Shown one piece after another: positions 42,330 to 53,237 of a stretch of 64,000 nucleotides of DNA (its first letter is position 1; each line of letters opens with the position of its first letter). The DNA is from Litorimonas sp964352855 (GTDB lineage: Bacteria; Pseudomonadota; Alphaproteobacteria; Caulobacterales; Maricaulaceae). A program made the translations under genes and the position numbers. Where the stretch lies: the NCBI GenBank assembly GCA_964352855.1, contig CAYGTR010000005.1, positions 34,789-98,788 of the forward strand, given 5' to 3'. The notes under the pieces are model-generated. The model had not been told where the DNA came from. It searched no databases and saw only the letters and a program-made list of their open reading frames with translations.

Positions 42330-43067
42330 ATGGTGGGGAAAAATATGCTCGACTTCATGAGTTCATTCTCTGATGACTGCAAAAAAGCAACATCATTAGA
42401 AGCTTTAAACGAAGTCCTAAAAATTTCATTCGCAGGGCTATCTGTAAAAATGTTTAGCTATATTCATTGCCCTCCCATTGGATCAACAGATTACCGTCCG
42501 GCCAAAGTTATCACTTATTTCGGATACCCGCCAGAATGGGTGGAGTATTATACCCTGAATAAATGCTCTGATTACGACCCTTTCGTGGCTTATGCCTTTG
42601 AAAAAAACAGGGCATTTGAATGGACAGAAGCCATTGATGCCTATGAAAACGATACCTCTCGTGCGGAGTTTATGTCGAAAGTTAAAAGCCTAAATATCTC
42701 AAAAGGGTACGCCTTTCCGGTGTTTGGCGCGCGATATAGCAGTGGGTTTTTTACAATGGGATTTGATGAAAGCGCGTCAAACCTTTCCGAGTTTCAATTG
42801 TCTATGCTGCAATGGGCATGTCAGCTCGCACATTACCGCTTTGTCGAGCTCAAAGCGGAAAGAGAGGTCGATAATGTCAACCTCACAGACCGGGAAACAG
42901 AAATTGTAAAATTGGTCTCCCTTGGGAAAAGCAATTCTGAAATCTCTGATATTTTACATATTTCCAAACACACGATCGACGGCTACCTCCGAAATGTCTA
43001 TCTGAAGCTGCAAGTCACAGAGCGTGTCTCAGCCAGTCACCGCGCTGTGGCGCTTGGCCTTATTTAA
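42330..43067 (+). CDS. LuxR-type quorum-sensing regulator
   Basis: 245 residues from the ATG at 42330, with CGGAG eight bases before it. The autoinducer-binding domain (about 15-165) has W70, Y74, D83, P84, W98 and G126, which reproduce the spacing of TraR W57, Y61, D70, P71, W85 and G113 exactly. The C-terminal helix-turn-helix is LTDRETEIVKLVSLGKSNSEISDILHISKHTIDGYLRNVYLKL. It should bind an acyl-homoserine lactone. No synthase gene is in the window, so it is a solo, or its luxI lies elsewhere. Confidence 0.92.
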   Translation: MVGKNMLDFMSSFSDDCKKATSLEALNEVLKISFAGLSVKMFSYIHCPPIGSTDYRPAKVITYFGYPPEWVEYYTLNKCSDYDPFVAYAFEKNRAFEWTEAIDAYENDTSRAEFMSKVKSLNISKGYAFPVFGARYSSGFFTMGFDESASNLSEFQLSMLQWACQLAHYRFVELKAEREVDNVNLTDRETEIVKLVSLGKSNSEISDILHISKHTIDGYLRNVYLKLQVTERVSASHRAVALGLI

Positions 43068-43239
43068 GCCGTTAAAGCCCGTCGGAACAACTTGCGAAGC
43101 TTAGGCATGAGCAAACATGCTTAACAACAGGCAAACGCGCGTTTAATTAAATTTTATCGCTCTTTGTGTATCGACTTGTCACAGGTTGGATCGGTTTAAT
43201 CGATTTGACGGGAGAGGTCTGGTTTGGGTAGTAAAGGGT

Positions 43240-43443
43240 ATGTCAGAGACAATACCCAAAGACGAAAGCCCGAAAAAGATTTTAAGCCCCGCTGCAAAGC
43301 GCGCTCTGGCAGAAGCTGAGGCGCGTCGTAAAGCACGCGAGGCAGAAGAGACATCCCGTCCAAATGAGAAAGCCGGCCCAAAAGGTGTGGAGCCCACCCG
43401 CTACGGCGATTGGGAACGCGGCGGTATTGCCTACGACTTCTAA
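43240..43443 (+). CDS. DUF1674 protein, SDHAF4-like
   Basis: 67 residues from the ATG at 43240 (AAAGGGT before it). A charged Ala/Arg/Glu helix is followed by the signature GPKGVEPTRYGDWERGGIAYDF, quoted in part: EPTRYGDWE and GIAYDF. The mitochondrial relative SDHAF4 protects flavinated SDHA before complex II assembly; in bacteria the role is presumed similar. An in-frame ATG at 43186 is less likely. Confidence 0.87.
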   Translation: MSETIPKDESPKKILSPAAKRALAEAEARRKAREAEETSRPNEKAGPKGVEPTRYGDWERGGIAYDF

Positions 43444-43538
43444 TGTCGAAGGCCATCGTTTCATCCGCATAGATATTATTAGCGGGTGTGAAAGGTAAAT
43501 ACCTTCCCATCCATTGAGTGAGAAAACGGGAGAGGCAT

Positions 43539-44666
43539 ATGCCCATCAAATCTATTTTAGCTGCAGCCAGTGCGCTCGGCATTTTAAGTTTAGCAGGTGC
43601 CGCACAGGCCGGACATTGCAGCGGACAAGACTGCAATGTCGGTATAGATTACCTATCCGGCCCGGCTCCAACATTTGGCGCAATGACAGTCGCTGACAAT
43701 CACCCAATGGGTCACTTGCGCTCAGTCAGCTTTCAGCGCGCACCACATGTGTCTATTATGCGTGTGCATGGCATGATGCCAACAGCGGGTTTATCTGACG
43801 CTCCGGTTGGGTTTACGCAGGGGTGCCATCCGCAATCAACGCAATATTGTCGTCAAGACGCTGGCGTGCCCGTCAATGTCGAATTTCATGCACAACAGCC
43901 TGTCTCTGCGCCCGCACAACAGCCGCAGATGTATATGCCTGGCCCTGCACCCTTAACGCATATGGGCGGAGGTTACGACCCTTTAAAATTTGCACCGCGC
44001 CAATATGGTGAAAATATTTTCACGCCCGGAATTGCTCATATTCCGACGTCTATTGTGGATCGTAGCCCTGAAAATGCTGACCGCGCGTTGAACTCTGGCC
44101 GCGCTGTTCCGCAACCTTTGGCAAATGGCGGATTTGCGCCGCGTCCAACAATCTCTATGCCTGCCTCCGGCGGTGTTATATTGGGCACGAATTATGCTGC
44201 CAGCCCTCGGATATCTCTGCCAGCATCCGGTGGTGTTATATTAGGGACAAATTATGCCGCAAGCCCCATGCCGGCAAGAGGTGGCGTGGTGTTAGGCACA
44301 AATTATGGTGAGCGTTCAGCACCAGCCTATGGCAGAAGTTATACCCCGGCTCCAATGGGGATGCCTATGCAGAACCCAATGTTTGGACGCCCTGCCGGCG
44401 CACCTGTTTTACAACATAACGGAACTTATGGATCCACCGTCGGCTCTGATGGTACATATTGGGAAAAAGTGTCCGGCCCGACTTTCATGGGGGACACTTT
44501 GGCCACCCAAGTCATCTGTAAACGCAAAGTCGAAACGCAAGTCGTCAACCCTGTCATTGGTGTGCCTGTCCCTGTGCAGATGGGATGCGCGACGCCGCAA
44601 AACCATCACATGCAAAAGAGTCATAACACACGATATGGTCACGCCCAGAGCGGATGGACTTATTAA
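43539..44666 (+). CDS. secreted cysteine- and repeat-containing protein
   Basis: 375 residues from the ATG at 43539 (GGGAGAGG before it). A signal peptide ends AQA, followed at once by GHCSGQDCNVG. The middle is Pro/Met/Gln-rich. Residues about 205-258 hold three copies of a PASGGVILGTNYAAS unit. The C-terminal part has WEKVSGPTFMGDTLATQVICKRK then VNPVIGVPVPVQMGC. No domain is recognised. The next gene encodes a protein with the same plan (Cys pair after the signal, and a VxPVIxVxxPVPV-C motif near the end). A surface or structural role is a guess. Confidence 0.78.
   Translation: MPIKSILAAASALGILSLAGAAQAGHCSGQDCNVGIDYLSGPAPTFGAMTVADNHPMGHLRSVSFQRAPHVSIMRVHGMMPTAGLSDAPVGFTQGCHPQSTQYCRQDAGVPVNVEFHAQQPVSAPAQQPQMYMPGPAPLTHMGGGYDPLKFAPRQYGENIFTPGIAHIPTSIVDRSPENADRALNSGRAVPQPLANGGFAPRPTISMPASGGVILGTNYAASPRISLPASGGVILGTNYAASPMPARGGVVLGTNYGERSAPAYGRSYTPAPMGMPMQNPMFGRPAGAPVLQHNGTYGSTVGSDGTYWEKVSGPTFMGDTLATQVICKRKVETQVVNPVIGVPVPVQMGCATPQNHHMQKSHNTRYGHAQSGWTY
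44151..44318 (+). repeat. threefold in-frame repeat
   Basis: Three tandem coding units of 60, 57 and about 51 bases encode ISMPASGGVILGTNYAASPR, a near copy, and MPARGGVVLGTNYGERS. The DNA has diverged at third positions while the protein is kept, so the duplication is not brand new and the repeat is under selection. Confidence 0.85.
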
Positions 44667-44690
44667 GACACTCTCTATTAAACAGGAAAA

Positions 44691-44718
44691 GCGTCCTTTG
44701 CGAGGGGCGCTTTTTTTT
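44691..44718 (+). terminator. rho-independent terminator
   Basis: The GC-rich stem GCGTCC / GGGGCGC (one G-T pair) is followed by eight T, 24 bases after the stop of the repeat-containing protein gene. Confidence 0.78.
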
Positions 44719-44912
44719 GGCCCAAAGTCATCCTGAAACTCGCGTAAAAAGAGAAAGCCTTTGTCGGGCACACATCCTCACGCCAGTGTATCTTAAACTT
44801 ATCGCAAAAATAAGATTTGTGGGATGTCAGGCTTCACATGAAATCAAATGCTCTTTTGGCACAAGATTTGCTCGATTAACTGCGAATTGTATCATTTTGA
44901 AAGGTGGCCATT

Positions 44913-45482
44913 GTGTCTCATATTTTTAAAACCGCACTCTTAAGCCTCGCCGGTTTAGCAATCTCGACAGCCGCTAACGCAGGATGTTCGGACGGTGCAT
45001 ATTGTCAAAACGGGAATGCCTATGCGGGTTACACATATGGTTCGAGCTATAACACGGGATCAACACGTTATATATCGACGCCCAATTATACATCTCGCTA
45101 TTCAGGTGTGATGTCTGACGCTCAAGCGAGTGCGCAATATGGATCAGGCTCAATCAGCGAGTCCTATACAGACAGTTCTATACAAACCCATCGCTTTTAT
45201 GGATCAGTCAGCGCCATTTCAGGATTGGGCACAAATGAATCTTTGCAAAGCACACAATGTCCAACGGCGGTTTATAACCCTGAAGGCGGTCAGGTTTTAG
45301 GTTGCTATAATGTCGTTAAACCTGTTGCTCAGACACAATATTACAGAATCGTACGCCCGGTTATTTATGTCCGCTATCCTGTGCCCGTCGCAGCGCCGTG
45401 CTATAGTCACTGTGCACCCGTGAAGCACTTTTCACGTTATGGCTATTCGCACCCTCAACATTGCGGGCATTACTGTCGCTAG
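44913..45482 (+). CDS. secreted cysteine-rich protein, paralogue of previous
   Basis: 189 residues from the GTG at 44913; AAGGTGG lies six bases before it. The signal ends ANA, followed by GCSDGAYCQNG, matching the Cys spacing style of the preceding protein. The middle is Tyr/Ser/Gly-rich (NAYAGYTYGSSYNTGSTRY). The end has VRPVIYVRYPVPVAAPC and a Cys/His-rich tail (CYSHCAPVKH, HPQHCGHYCR) that could bind metal. The function is unknown. A strong terminator follows. Confidence 0.78.
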   Translation: MSHIFKTALLSLAGLAISTAANAGCSDGAYCQNGNAYAGYTYGSSYNTGSTRYISTPNYTSRYSGVMSDAQASAQYGSGSISESYTDSSIQTHRFYGSVSAISGLGTNESLQSTQCPTAVYNPEGGQVLGCYNVVKPVAQTQYYRIVRPVIYVRYPVPVAAPCYSHCAPVKHFSRYGYSHPQHCGHYCR

Positions 45483-45511
45483 AACAAAAACCAAATTAAA
45501 GTCCACACCGG

Positions 45512-45546
45512 GGCCTTCTACTTCTTTGAGGTAGAAGGCCTTTTTG
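45512..45546 (+). terminator. rho-independent terminator
   Basis: A 10-bp perfect stem GGCCTTCTAC / GTAGAAGGCC with a nine-base loop and five T follows the secreted cysteine-rich protein gene. Confidence 0.93.
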
Positions 45547-45618
45547 TTTGTCGTTTTAACCCTAAGGTTACAACCATTTTGTCGCTCTCGCCGTAATCAA
45601 ACTTATAAGGAGAGTGTT

Positions 45619-45804
45619 ATGTCTGAAAATGAAACGAAAAAAACTTATAGCAGCGTCAAAATTGTAACCTTGCTGACTGTGGGTTGGGTTGGCCTTATGG
45701 GATTAATGGGCTTTGTTGCTGTGGGTCTGGTCAATGCCGGAAGTGATGGCGACACCGTTCAAATCGGACAGATTATGTCGGCAGCGCAGAGCCTACTAAC
45801 TTAG
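45619..45804 (+). CDS. 61-residue single-pass membrane protein
   Basis: AAGGAGAG precedes the ATG at 45619. About 16 charged residues are followed by one hydrophobic segment (VTLLTVGWVGLMGLMGFVAV) and a polar tail. No family is recognised. The last 9 bases overlap the convergent APC transporter gene. Confidence 0.65.
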   Translation: MSENETKKTYSSVKIVTLLTVGWVGLMGLMGFVAVGLVNAGSDGDTVQIGQIMSAAQSLLT

Positions 45805-47076
45805 CCTGCGTATCGCCTCCCTGGCAATAAGTCCGATAACAATCAAAGCAATGCCAAGCGCCCAAACCTCAATGGGGACAAAAAAGGCAAGCGCCAAACA
45901 TCCTGATAAGCCGATCATGGAAATCGCTCTGGGGTAAATGCGCTGCGACTTTGACAATTTGAGCGCCGCGAGATTTGTGATGGCGTAATAAATGAGCACA
46001 GTAAACGCGCTGAAGCTCCAAATCAGTTTAATATTGCCAATCGCCGCTAAACCCGCAACAAAAAACCCTACCGCAATCACCGCTAAAGTCGGACTCCCTT
46101 GCTTTGCAATTTTCGAAAATATAGGCGGCATATCATTCCGGCGTGCCATTGCCAGAACAACCCTCGACAGCCCCATAATAAGGTTCAGTAAAACACCCAA
46201 CATAGCGGTCACAGCGCCTATCACGACAATTTCCGGTAAAGTCGAAACCTCCAAAGTCTGCGCAGCTGTTTCTATTATCGTCGCTGACCCATTTGGGGCC
46301 AATGCAGTCTCAACGCCAACAGTCAGAACAACCGCAATTGCGACGCCCATATAAATAATTGCACTAATAATTAGGGTTATAATGATGGCGCGCGGGATAA
46401 TGTGCCGTGGGTTTTTGACTTCCTCCCCCATCGTCGCGATACGACCATAGCCGGTAAAAGCCACGAACATCAAAGCACAAGCATATAAAAAAGCCGCAAA
46501 TGTATGATCCGTTTCTTTAAAAAATGGTGCGAGATTATCTAATTGTTTTGTTTCGAAATTAGCAGCAACCACATACATAAATGTAAAAAGACAAAGCAGC
46601 GTGACAGACACAATTGCCGTATTGATGGCATTGGAACGCTGCAGACCCAAGCAAACAAGGCCTGTCATTAGCAAGACCAAACCACTGGCAAGAACGGGTA
46701 GATAGTTTTCTACCCCTAATAAATAAGTAGCATAAGCGACAGTGCCCAATGCGGCCGTCGCGGCAGAGGCAGATTTGGCCAAAAGAAATAACCATCCCGC
46801 GCTAAAACCTATTATCGGATTTAGGAGACGGTAGCCATATTCATAGGTGCCGCCGCTAACAGGATAAGCCGCCGCCAATTGCGCGCTGGATAAAGCATTA
46901 CATGTCGCCAGAGACGCCGCCACGATGATAGCCGCAATGACGGACGGCCCCGTTATCCCAAGCGCCACGCCAATCGCGACAAAGACGCCCGACCCAAAGA
47001 TAGAGCCTAAGCCTAGGAAAACAGCCCCCCTCAATCCAAGTGACCTTTGCAGGACAGGCGCGGTTTCTTGAGTCAC
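45796..47076 (-). CDS. APC family amino-acid/amine permease
   Basis: 426 residues, about 12 transmembrane helices. LGLRGAVFLGLGSIFGSGVFVAIG is the substrate-binding first helix with its GSG break, and GGTYEYGYRLLNPIIGFSAGWLF is the usual helix 3 region. It should be a cation-coupled amino-acid or amine transporter; the substrate is unknown. It follows pyrF by 18 bases and may be the last gene of the SDR-pyrF-permease unit. Confidence 0.9.
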   Translation of the reverse strand: MTQETAPVLQRSLGLRGAVFLGLGSIFGSGVFVAIGVALGITGPSVIAAIIVAASLATCNALSSAQLAAAYPVSGGTYEYGYRLLNPIIGFSAGWLFLLAKSASAATAALGTVAYATYLLGVENYLPVLASGLVLLMTGLVCLGLQRSNAINTAIVSVTLLCLFTFMYVVAANFETKQLDNLAPFFKETDHTFAAFLYACALMFVAFTGYGRIATMGEEVKNPRHIIPRAIIITLIISAIIYMGVAIAVVLTVGVETALAPNGSATIIETAAQTLEVSTLPEIVVIGAVTAMLGVLLNLIMGLSRVVLAMARRNDMPPIFSKIAKQGSPTLAVIAVGFFVAGLAAIGNIKLIWSFSAFTVLIYYAITNLAALKLSKSQRIYPRAISMIGLSGCLALAFFVPIEVWALGIALIVIGLIAREAIRRLS

Positions 47077-47094
47077 TCAATAACTCATAATAAG

Positions 47095-47793
47095 TTAGGA
47101 CGCCATATTCTTCAGAATGGCCAAAGCGGCAGCGCGTGGATCAGATGCCTCGGATATCGGTCTGCCGACAACCAAATGAGACGCGCCAGACCTTAAGGCG
47201 TCGCTCGGAGGCGCAATCCGTTTTTGGTCCCCTGCATCGCTGCCCGGCAGTCTGACTCCCGGTGTCACAATCAAAAACCCCTCAGGCACAACCGCGCGAA
47301 TGGCGGCCGCCTCGAGCGGGCTGGAGACAACACCGTCCATGCCAGCTGCGACGGCTTGTTCAACGCGCCGCATAACAAGGACTTCGGCACTATCATGATA
47401 GCCGATGGCCTCTAACGCCGCTTTGTCGAGCGAGGTCAAAACCGTGACGCCTAGCAATTTAAGCACGCTGTCACCACGGCCCGCCACCGCACTTTTCATG
47501 ACATCAGGACGCGCATGCACTGTCAACAAATCAGCCCCTAATCCCGCGATAGACCGCGTTGCTTTTTCGACAGTAGCGCCGATGTCATGGAGCTTAAAAT
47601 CATAAAACACGTTCTTGCCCTGTGCCTTAAGCCGTTGACCAAACTCGACGCCGCCAATGGGCAAAAGCTGCAGCCCGATTTTATAGCTCTCAACCGAATT
47701 GCCTAAAACGTTAACGAGCGCCTGGGCCTCATCAACACTTGGTACATCAAGCGCGACATATAATCGGGGGTCAGATATTTTAGGCATCGACAT
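47095..47793 (-). CDS. pyrF: orotidine 5'-phosphate decarboxylase
   Basis: 232 residues, TIM barrel that makes UMP. The catalytic Lys/Asp tetrad is around FYDFKLHDIGATV; LYVALDVPS opens the barrel and TPGVRLPGSDAGDQKR near the C-terminus closes the phosphate site. The ATG at 47793 (or the in-frame one at 47787) lies inside the end of the upstream SDR gene, so the two are coupled. Confidence 0.96.
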   Translation of the reverse strand: MSMPKISDPRLYVALDVPSVDEAQALVNVLGNSVESYKIGLQLLPIGGVEFGQRLKAQGKNVFYDFKLHDIGATVEKATRSIAGLGADLLTVHARPDVMKSAVAGRGDSVLKLLGVTVLTSLDKAALEAIGYHDSAEVLVMRRVEQAVAAGMDGVVSSPLEAAAIRAVVPEGFLIVTPGVRLPGSDAGDQKRIAPPSDALRSGASHLVVGRPISEASDPRAAALAILKNMAS

Positions 47794-48583
47794 TGCGAAA
47801 CTTTTCTGAATTTTTGGCCATGAGTTTTTGCGTCACACTCATCGGCAAAGCGCGTCCCAAGAGCGCAATGAAACGATTCACACGACCTGTAATATAAACA
47901 GCGCGATTGCGCTCCAGCGCTTCGTAGGCAAGAACCGCACATTCCTCCGCATCCATCATCATATAGTCCGGTAAATTATTCATCGCCTCACGCGTGCCGT
48001 TCACATCGTGAAATTCTGTCATTGTAAAGCCGGGACAAAGGGCGCTGACATGCACACCTGTGCCTTCCATCTCCATATTCAGGCTCTCTGAAAATTTGAT
48101 GAGAAAGGCTTTGACCGCGGCATAAAGTGTATGACCGCGTGATCCCGGCATATGCCCCGCGAGTGAGGCCACATTCATGATACGTCCAAATCCACGCGCC
48201 ACCATTTCAGGGGCTAATTTGCGAGCTAATTCACACGGAACCGTCGCCATGAGCTGAATGAAGGCGGCGTGCTCTTCCCAAGTGCTGTCTAGATATTTGC
48301 CAGGATGACCATAGCCCGCATTATTAATGAGCCCATCAATTTTCAGACCTTCTGATTTAATTTTTGTGATGAGTTTGTCGACAGCCTTCGGCGCAAAAAG
48401 GTCGACCTCAAATATATGCGACTCTGTTTCAAAGGCCGCTTTTACGTCAGCAGCCAAAGCCTCCATAGGCGCACGGCGCCGGGCGCATAAAACCAAATCC
48501 CAGCCTTGTGCTGCATATTCTCTCGCGAGCGCGGCCCCAAGCCCTGCAGATGCGCCCGTTATCAATATTTTGGGGTTTGTCAT
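47780..48583 (-). CDS. short-chain dehydrogenase/reductase
   Basis: 267 residues from the ATG at 48583. The Rossmann motif TGASAGLGAALAREYAAQG is near the N-terminus, then LINNAGYG. The catalytic Ser and YxxxK are in NVASLAGHMPGSRGHTLYAAVKAF. It is the classical DltE/YqjQ-like SDR type; the substrate is unknown. It overlaps pyrF by 14 bases and is divergent from a lipoprotein gene. Confidence 0.9.
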   Translation of the reverse strand: MTNPKILITGASAGLGAALAREYAAQGWDLVLCARRRAPMEALAADVKAAFETESHIFEVDLFAPKAVDKLITKIKSEGLKIDGLINNAGYGHPGKYLDSTWEEHAAFIQLMATVPCELARKLAPEMVARGFGRIMNVASLAGHMPGSRGHTLYAAVKAFLIKFSESLNMEMEGTGVHVSALCPGFTMTEFHDVNGTREAMNNLPDYMMMDAEECAVLAYEALERNRAVYITGRVNRFIALLGRALPMSVTQKLMAKNSEKFRNVDA

Positions 48584-48674
48584 AAGCCAAATCTTCCCGA
48601 ACGTGACAAAAATGTGAGTTTCAAACAATGATTAAGCTGTTAGCTTATCCATCAAGACTTACAAGGGTATAGCC

Positions 48675-48980
48675 GTGAACATGTTCAAAAACCAATCCAT
48701 TAAAGCCACGCTGATGATCCTTGCCTTCGGGGGGGTGTCCGCCTGTGCCACAAAAGCAGATCCAGAACCTTATCTCAACTTTGATTGTGAACAATTGAGA
48801 ATGCTGTCAGAGACAAAAGGGCCTATTGATCCCTTTGCCGCCAACAGGGTAGGTCCCCAACCTCAAGACGGTTTAACGGGTGACCGAGACGGCCTGAAAG
48901 TCGAAGATAGTTTTGCCCGTCAGAAGCAAGACGACGAAGCCCGTGCTATTCGGGCGGCCTATCAGCAGAAAGGTTGTTAA
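48675..48980 (+). CDS. small unknown lipoprotein
   Basis: 101 residues from the GTG at 48675 (AAGGG seven bases before); an ATG at 48681 is the alternative. The signal ends in the lipobox VSAC. The mature part is charged and ends in a lone Cys (AAYQQKGC). No family is recognised. It is three bases upstream of the sterol-desaturase-like gene, which likely shares its transcript. Confidence 0.72.
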   Translation: MNMFKNQSIKATLMILAFGGVSACATKADPEPYLNFDCEQLRMLSETKGPIDPFAANRVGPQPQDGLTGDRDGLKVEDSFARQKQDDEARAIRAAYQQKGC

Positions 48981-48983
48981 GTT

Positions 48984-49775
48984 TTGGATCAAACCGATCT
49001 CATCAGATTAAGTGTTTTTGCAGGCGCTCTGGTTTTATTCTCGTTGCTTGAAGCCGCTTTTCCGCGACGCAGACGCGTTCAACCGCGTTTGCATCGCTGG
49101 GTCACAAATCTGGCGATGGTTATGACCGGGAGTGCCGGCCTGCTTATCCTTGGACCTCTGATTGCTGTCGGCGTCGCGGCTTGGGCCGGATTAAACGGAT
49201 GGGGGCTTTTCAATCTCTTGGACTGGCCGGTCTGGATCGAATTTGCCCTCGCTTTCATTATTCTTGATCTCGCGATTTGGTTCCAACATGTTCTGTCTCA
49301 TAAAATTCCGTTCTTTTGGCGATTTCATAAAGTTCACCATGCGGATCGTGACTTAGATGCCAGTTCAGGCGTGAGATTTCATCCTGTAGAAATTTTAGGC
49401 TCCATGCTTTATAAATGCGGAGTTGTGCTTTTGCTTGGCCCAACCGTCTTAGCTGTTGTCATTTTTGAAATTGTTTTAAACGGCACAGCCATTTTTAATC
49501 ATGCGAATATGAAACTTCCCGCTTGGCTTGATAGGGTTTTGCGTAAAATTATTGTCACCCCCGATATGCACCGTGTCCACCACTCCATCATACTTCGCGA
49601 AAGCCAAAAAAATTACGGGTTTAATTTTTCAATTTGGGACCGCTTGTTTCGGACATATCAGGCTGAGCCCTCCGACGGACAAATCGGTATGACCCTTGGA
49701 CTGAAAGAGGCGCAGGTCGACGCAACGCAAAATTTGGGGTGGAGCCTTAGTCTCCCCTTTCGAAAACAAAGTTAA
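48984..49775 (+). CDS. fatty acid hydroxylase / sterol desaturase family protein
   Basis: 263 residues from a TTG start. It has four hydrophobic helices and the three histidine clusters of the di-iron membrane hydroxylases: QHVLSH, HKVHHADRD and HRVHHS, with an extra FNHAN. It would oxidise a lipid, such as a fatty acid, hopanoid or carotenoid; the substrate is unknown. It follows the small lipoprotein gene with a three-base gap. The window also holds a carotenoid oxygenase, but 33 kb away, so no link is claimed. Confidence 0.88.
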   Translation: MDQTDLIRLSVFAGALVLFSLLEAAFPRRRRVQPRLHRWVTNLAMVMTGSAGLLILGPLIAVGVAAWAGLNGWGLFNLLDWPVWIEFALAFIILDLAIWFQHVLSHKIPFFWRFHKVHHADRDLDASSGVRFHPVEILGSMLYKCGVVLLLGPTVLAVVIFEIVLNGTAIFNHANMKLPAWLDRVLRKIIVTPDMHRVHHSIILRESQKNYGFNFSIWDRLFRTYQAEPSDGQIGMTLGLKEAQVDATQNLGWSLSLPFRKQS

Positions 49776-49834
49776 AAAGTCTTGAGCCGCCTCGCCTCTG
49801 CGACTAGCTTATGTTTTCTCGGGAGGATATGGTG

Positions 49835-50379
49835 ATGTGGATTAGCTTGGGCGTTTTAGCGCTTCTCATTATAGGTATTGCTCTTGTTTTTAACCAACTC
49901 GTACAAGCACGGCAGATGGTGAATAATGGCTGGGCAGATATTGCCGTGCAGCTTAAGCGGCGAGCCGACCTTATCCCTCGCCTTGTTGAAACCGTCAGAG
50001 GCTATGCCAAACATGAGCGGCAGCTTTTTTCAGATGTCATTGATAAGCGCAATGCCGCCCTCACTGCAGGCGATGACCCGAAGGCGCGCGGCGCAGCAGA
50101 AGGCGCGCTCATCCAACCTGTGACGCGATTATTTGCCCTTGCCGAAGATTATCCTGATCTCAAATCCGCTGATAATTTTTTAGAGCTACAGGTCGAGCTT
50201 ACCGAAACAGAGGACAAAATTGAAATGGCAAGACGATTTTATAATGGAGCCGTTCGACAATTAAATACGAAAGTTGAATCTGTTCCAAGCAATCTCGTCG
50301 CGGGGCCATTTGGTTTTAAGAAGGCGCTTTATTTTGAGATAATGGAAGCTGATTATGCCGTACCTGAGGTTGATTTATA

Positions 50380-50380
<1 letters not shown>
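49835..50380 (+). CDS. LemA family protein
   Basis: 181 residues. I choose the ATG at 49835 because GGGAGG lies eight bases before it; in-frame ATGs at 49811 and 49829 are less well placed. One N-terminal helix (LGVLALLIIGIALVF) is followed by a coiled helical bundle with the family blocks NGWADIAVQLKRRADLIPRLVETVRGYAKHE and RRFYNGAVRQLN. LemA proteins are membrane-tethered and of unknown biochemical role. The stop and the next start overlap as TAATG, the usual LemA-DUF2207 pairing. Confidence 0.92.
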
Positions 50381-52137
<1,757 letters not shown>

Positions 52138-52210
52138 AGCTCAGCTGTTCCTTTAGTAAATTTTAGCAGTTTGGCGATATTTTTCATTTGATGTGGAAAT
52201 GGAGCCGATA

Positions 52211-53224
52211 ATGCGTTGGCTGATCTTTATTATTTTACTTTACTTGAGCCTGCTCACAGCGGCTCAAGCTCAAACCATTATTTATGCCGATGATTTCGAA
52301 GGGACGGTTTCAGGTTGGTCAGTGAACACCACCCAATTTGATTCAGATACAACACGGTTTTTAGGGCGGTTTGACAACTCCCCCAATGCAACACAGCAGA
52401 GTTTTACTGTGCCGCCAAGTACTGACCGTGTTGAAATCACATTTGACTTTTACCGTTTTGATAGTTGGGACAATACGGCCCAATGGGGGTTTGACCGCTT
52501 TGAGATTGACATAAACGGTACAGAAATATTCTCCCTGCCCTTTGCCGCTTCACAGGATGCGCGGTCCGGCACAACAGGCAGTGTCCAGTGGTCACACGTT
52601 CCCCTCGGGCCGACCTCTGAATTTGCTTTTGGCACGGGCGAGTTTTGGTTCGATCAAAAACACCGCTTCACGATCATAGTCACGACGCCAGGCACAATAC
52701 TGGATTTGACTTTGCGAACAGACCTAAATCAGGGCGGCAATGATGAATCGGGTGGGTTTGACAATATGCTGATCGAAGCCTTTCCGAAGCCCGCCAACAT
52801 CTTGATTACCAAAGACGTTGACACGGTGACGACGCCGGGGCTTGAGGCATATAATCTTCCCGGAAGTGACGTGCTCTATACGTTTGCGTTGACGAGCACA
52901 GGTGGAGCGCTTGATAGCGATTCTATTATTTTAACAGATGTTGTGCCGTCAGATTTATCTGTTTTTACGGGTGACTTTGATGGAAGTGGGAATCCATTTA
53001 TATTCGAGGATAATTCTATGCCACCTTCCGAGTTGAATTGTTGCTCCGCAGGCCAATATGAGTTCTCCAATACCACATCGGGTGCGCCCGTTTTTGGGTA
53101 TGTGCCGTCAACACCCTATGACCCGGCAGTTACTTACCTTCGTATTCTGCCGTCCGGCACCTTACGGGATGCCACAAATGATCCTGTAAATCTTGAGTTC
53201 AAATTCAGGGCAAGAATTAAATAG
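52211..53224 (+). CDS. secreted beta-rich protein with a DUF11-like domain
   Basis: 337 residues from the ATG at 52211 (GGAG before it; GTG 52193 is possible). The signal ends AQAQ. The first domain (about 25-195) is a jelly-roll-like region with YADDFEGTVSGWSVN. The second (about 200-335) has NILITKDVDT and DVLYTFALTSTGGALDSDSI, the pattern of DUF11 repeats. There is no anchor. It may be an envelope or extracellular protein; it follows LemA/DUF2207 on the same strand. Confidence 0.75.
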   Translation: MRWLIFIILLYLSLLTAAQAQTIIYADDFEGTVSGWSVNTTQFDSDTTRFLGRFDNSPNATQQSFTVPPSTDRVEITFDFYRFDSWDNTAQWGFDRFEIDINGTEIFSLPFAASQDARSGTTGSVQWSHVPLGPTSEFAFGTGEFWFDQKHRFTIIVTTPGTILDLTLRTDLNQGGNDESGGFDNMLIEAFPKPANILITKDVDTVTTPGLEAYNLPGSDVLYTFALTSTGGALDSDSIILTDVVPSDLSVFTGDFDGSGNPFIFEDNSMPPSELNCCSAGQYEFSNTTSGAPVFGYVPSTPYDPAVTYLRILPSGTLRDATNDPVNLEFKFRARIK

Positions 53225-53237
53225 GCAAGCCACGTTA

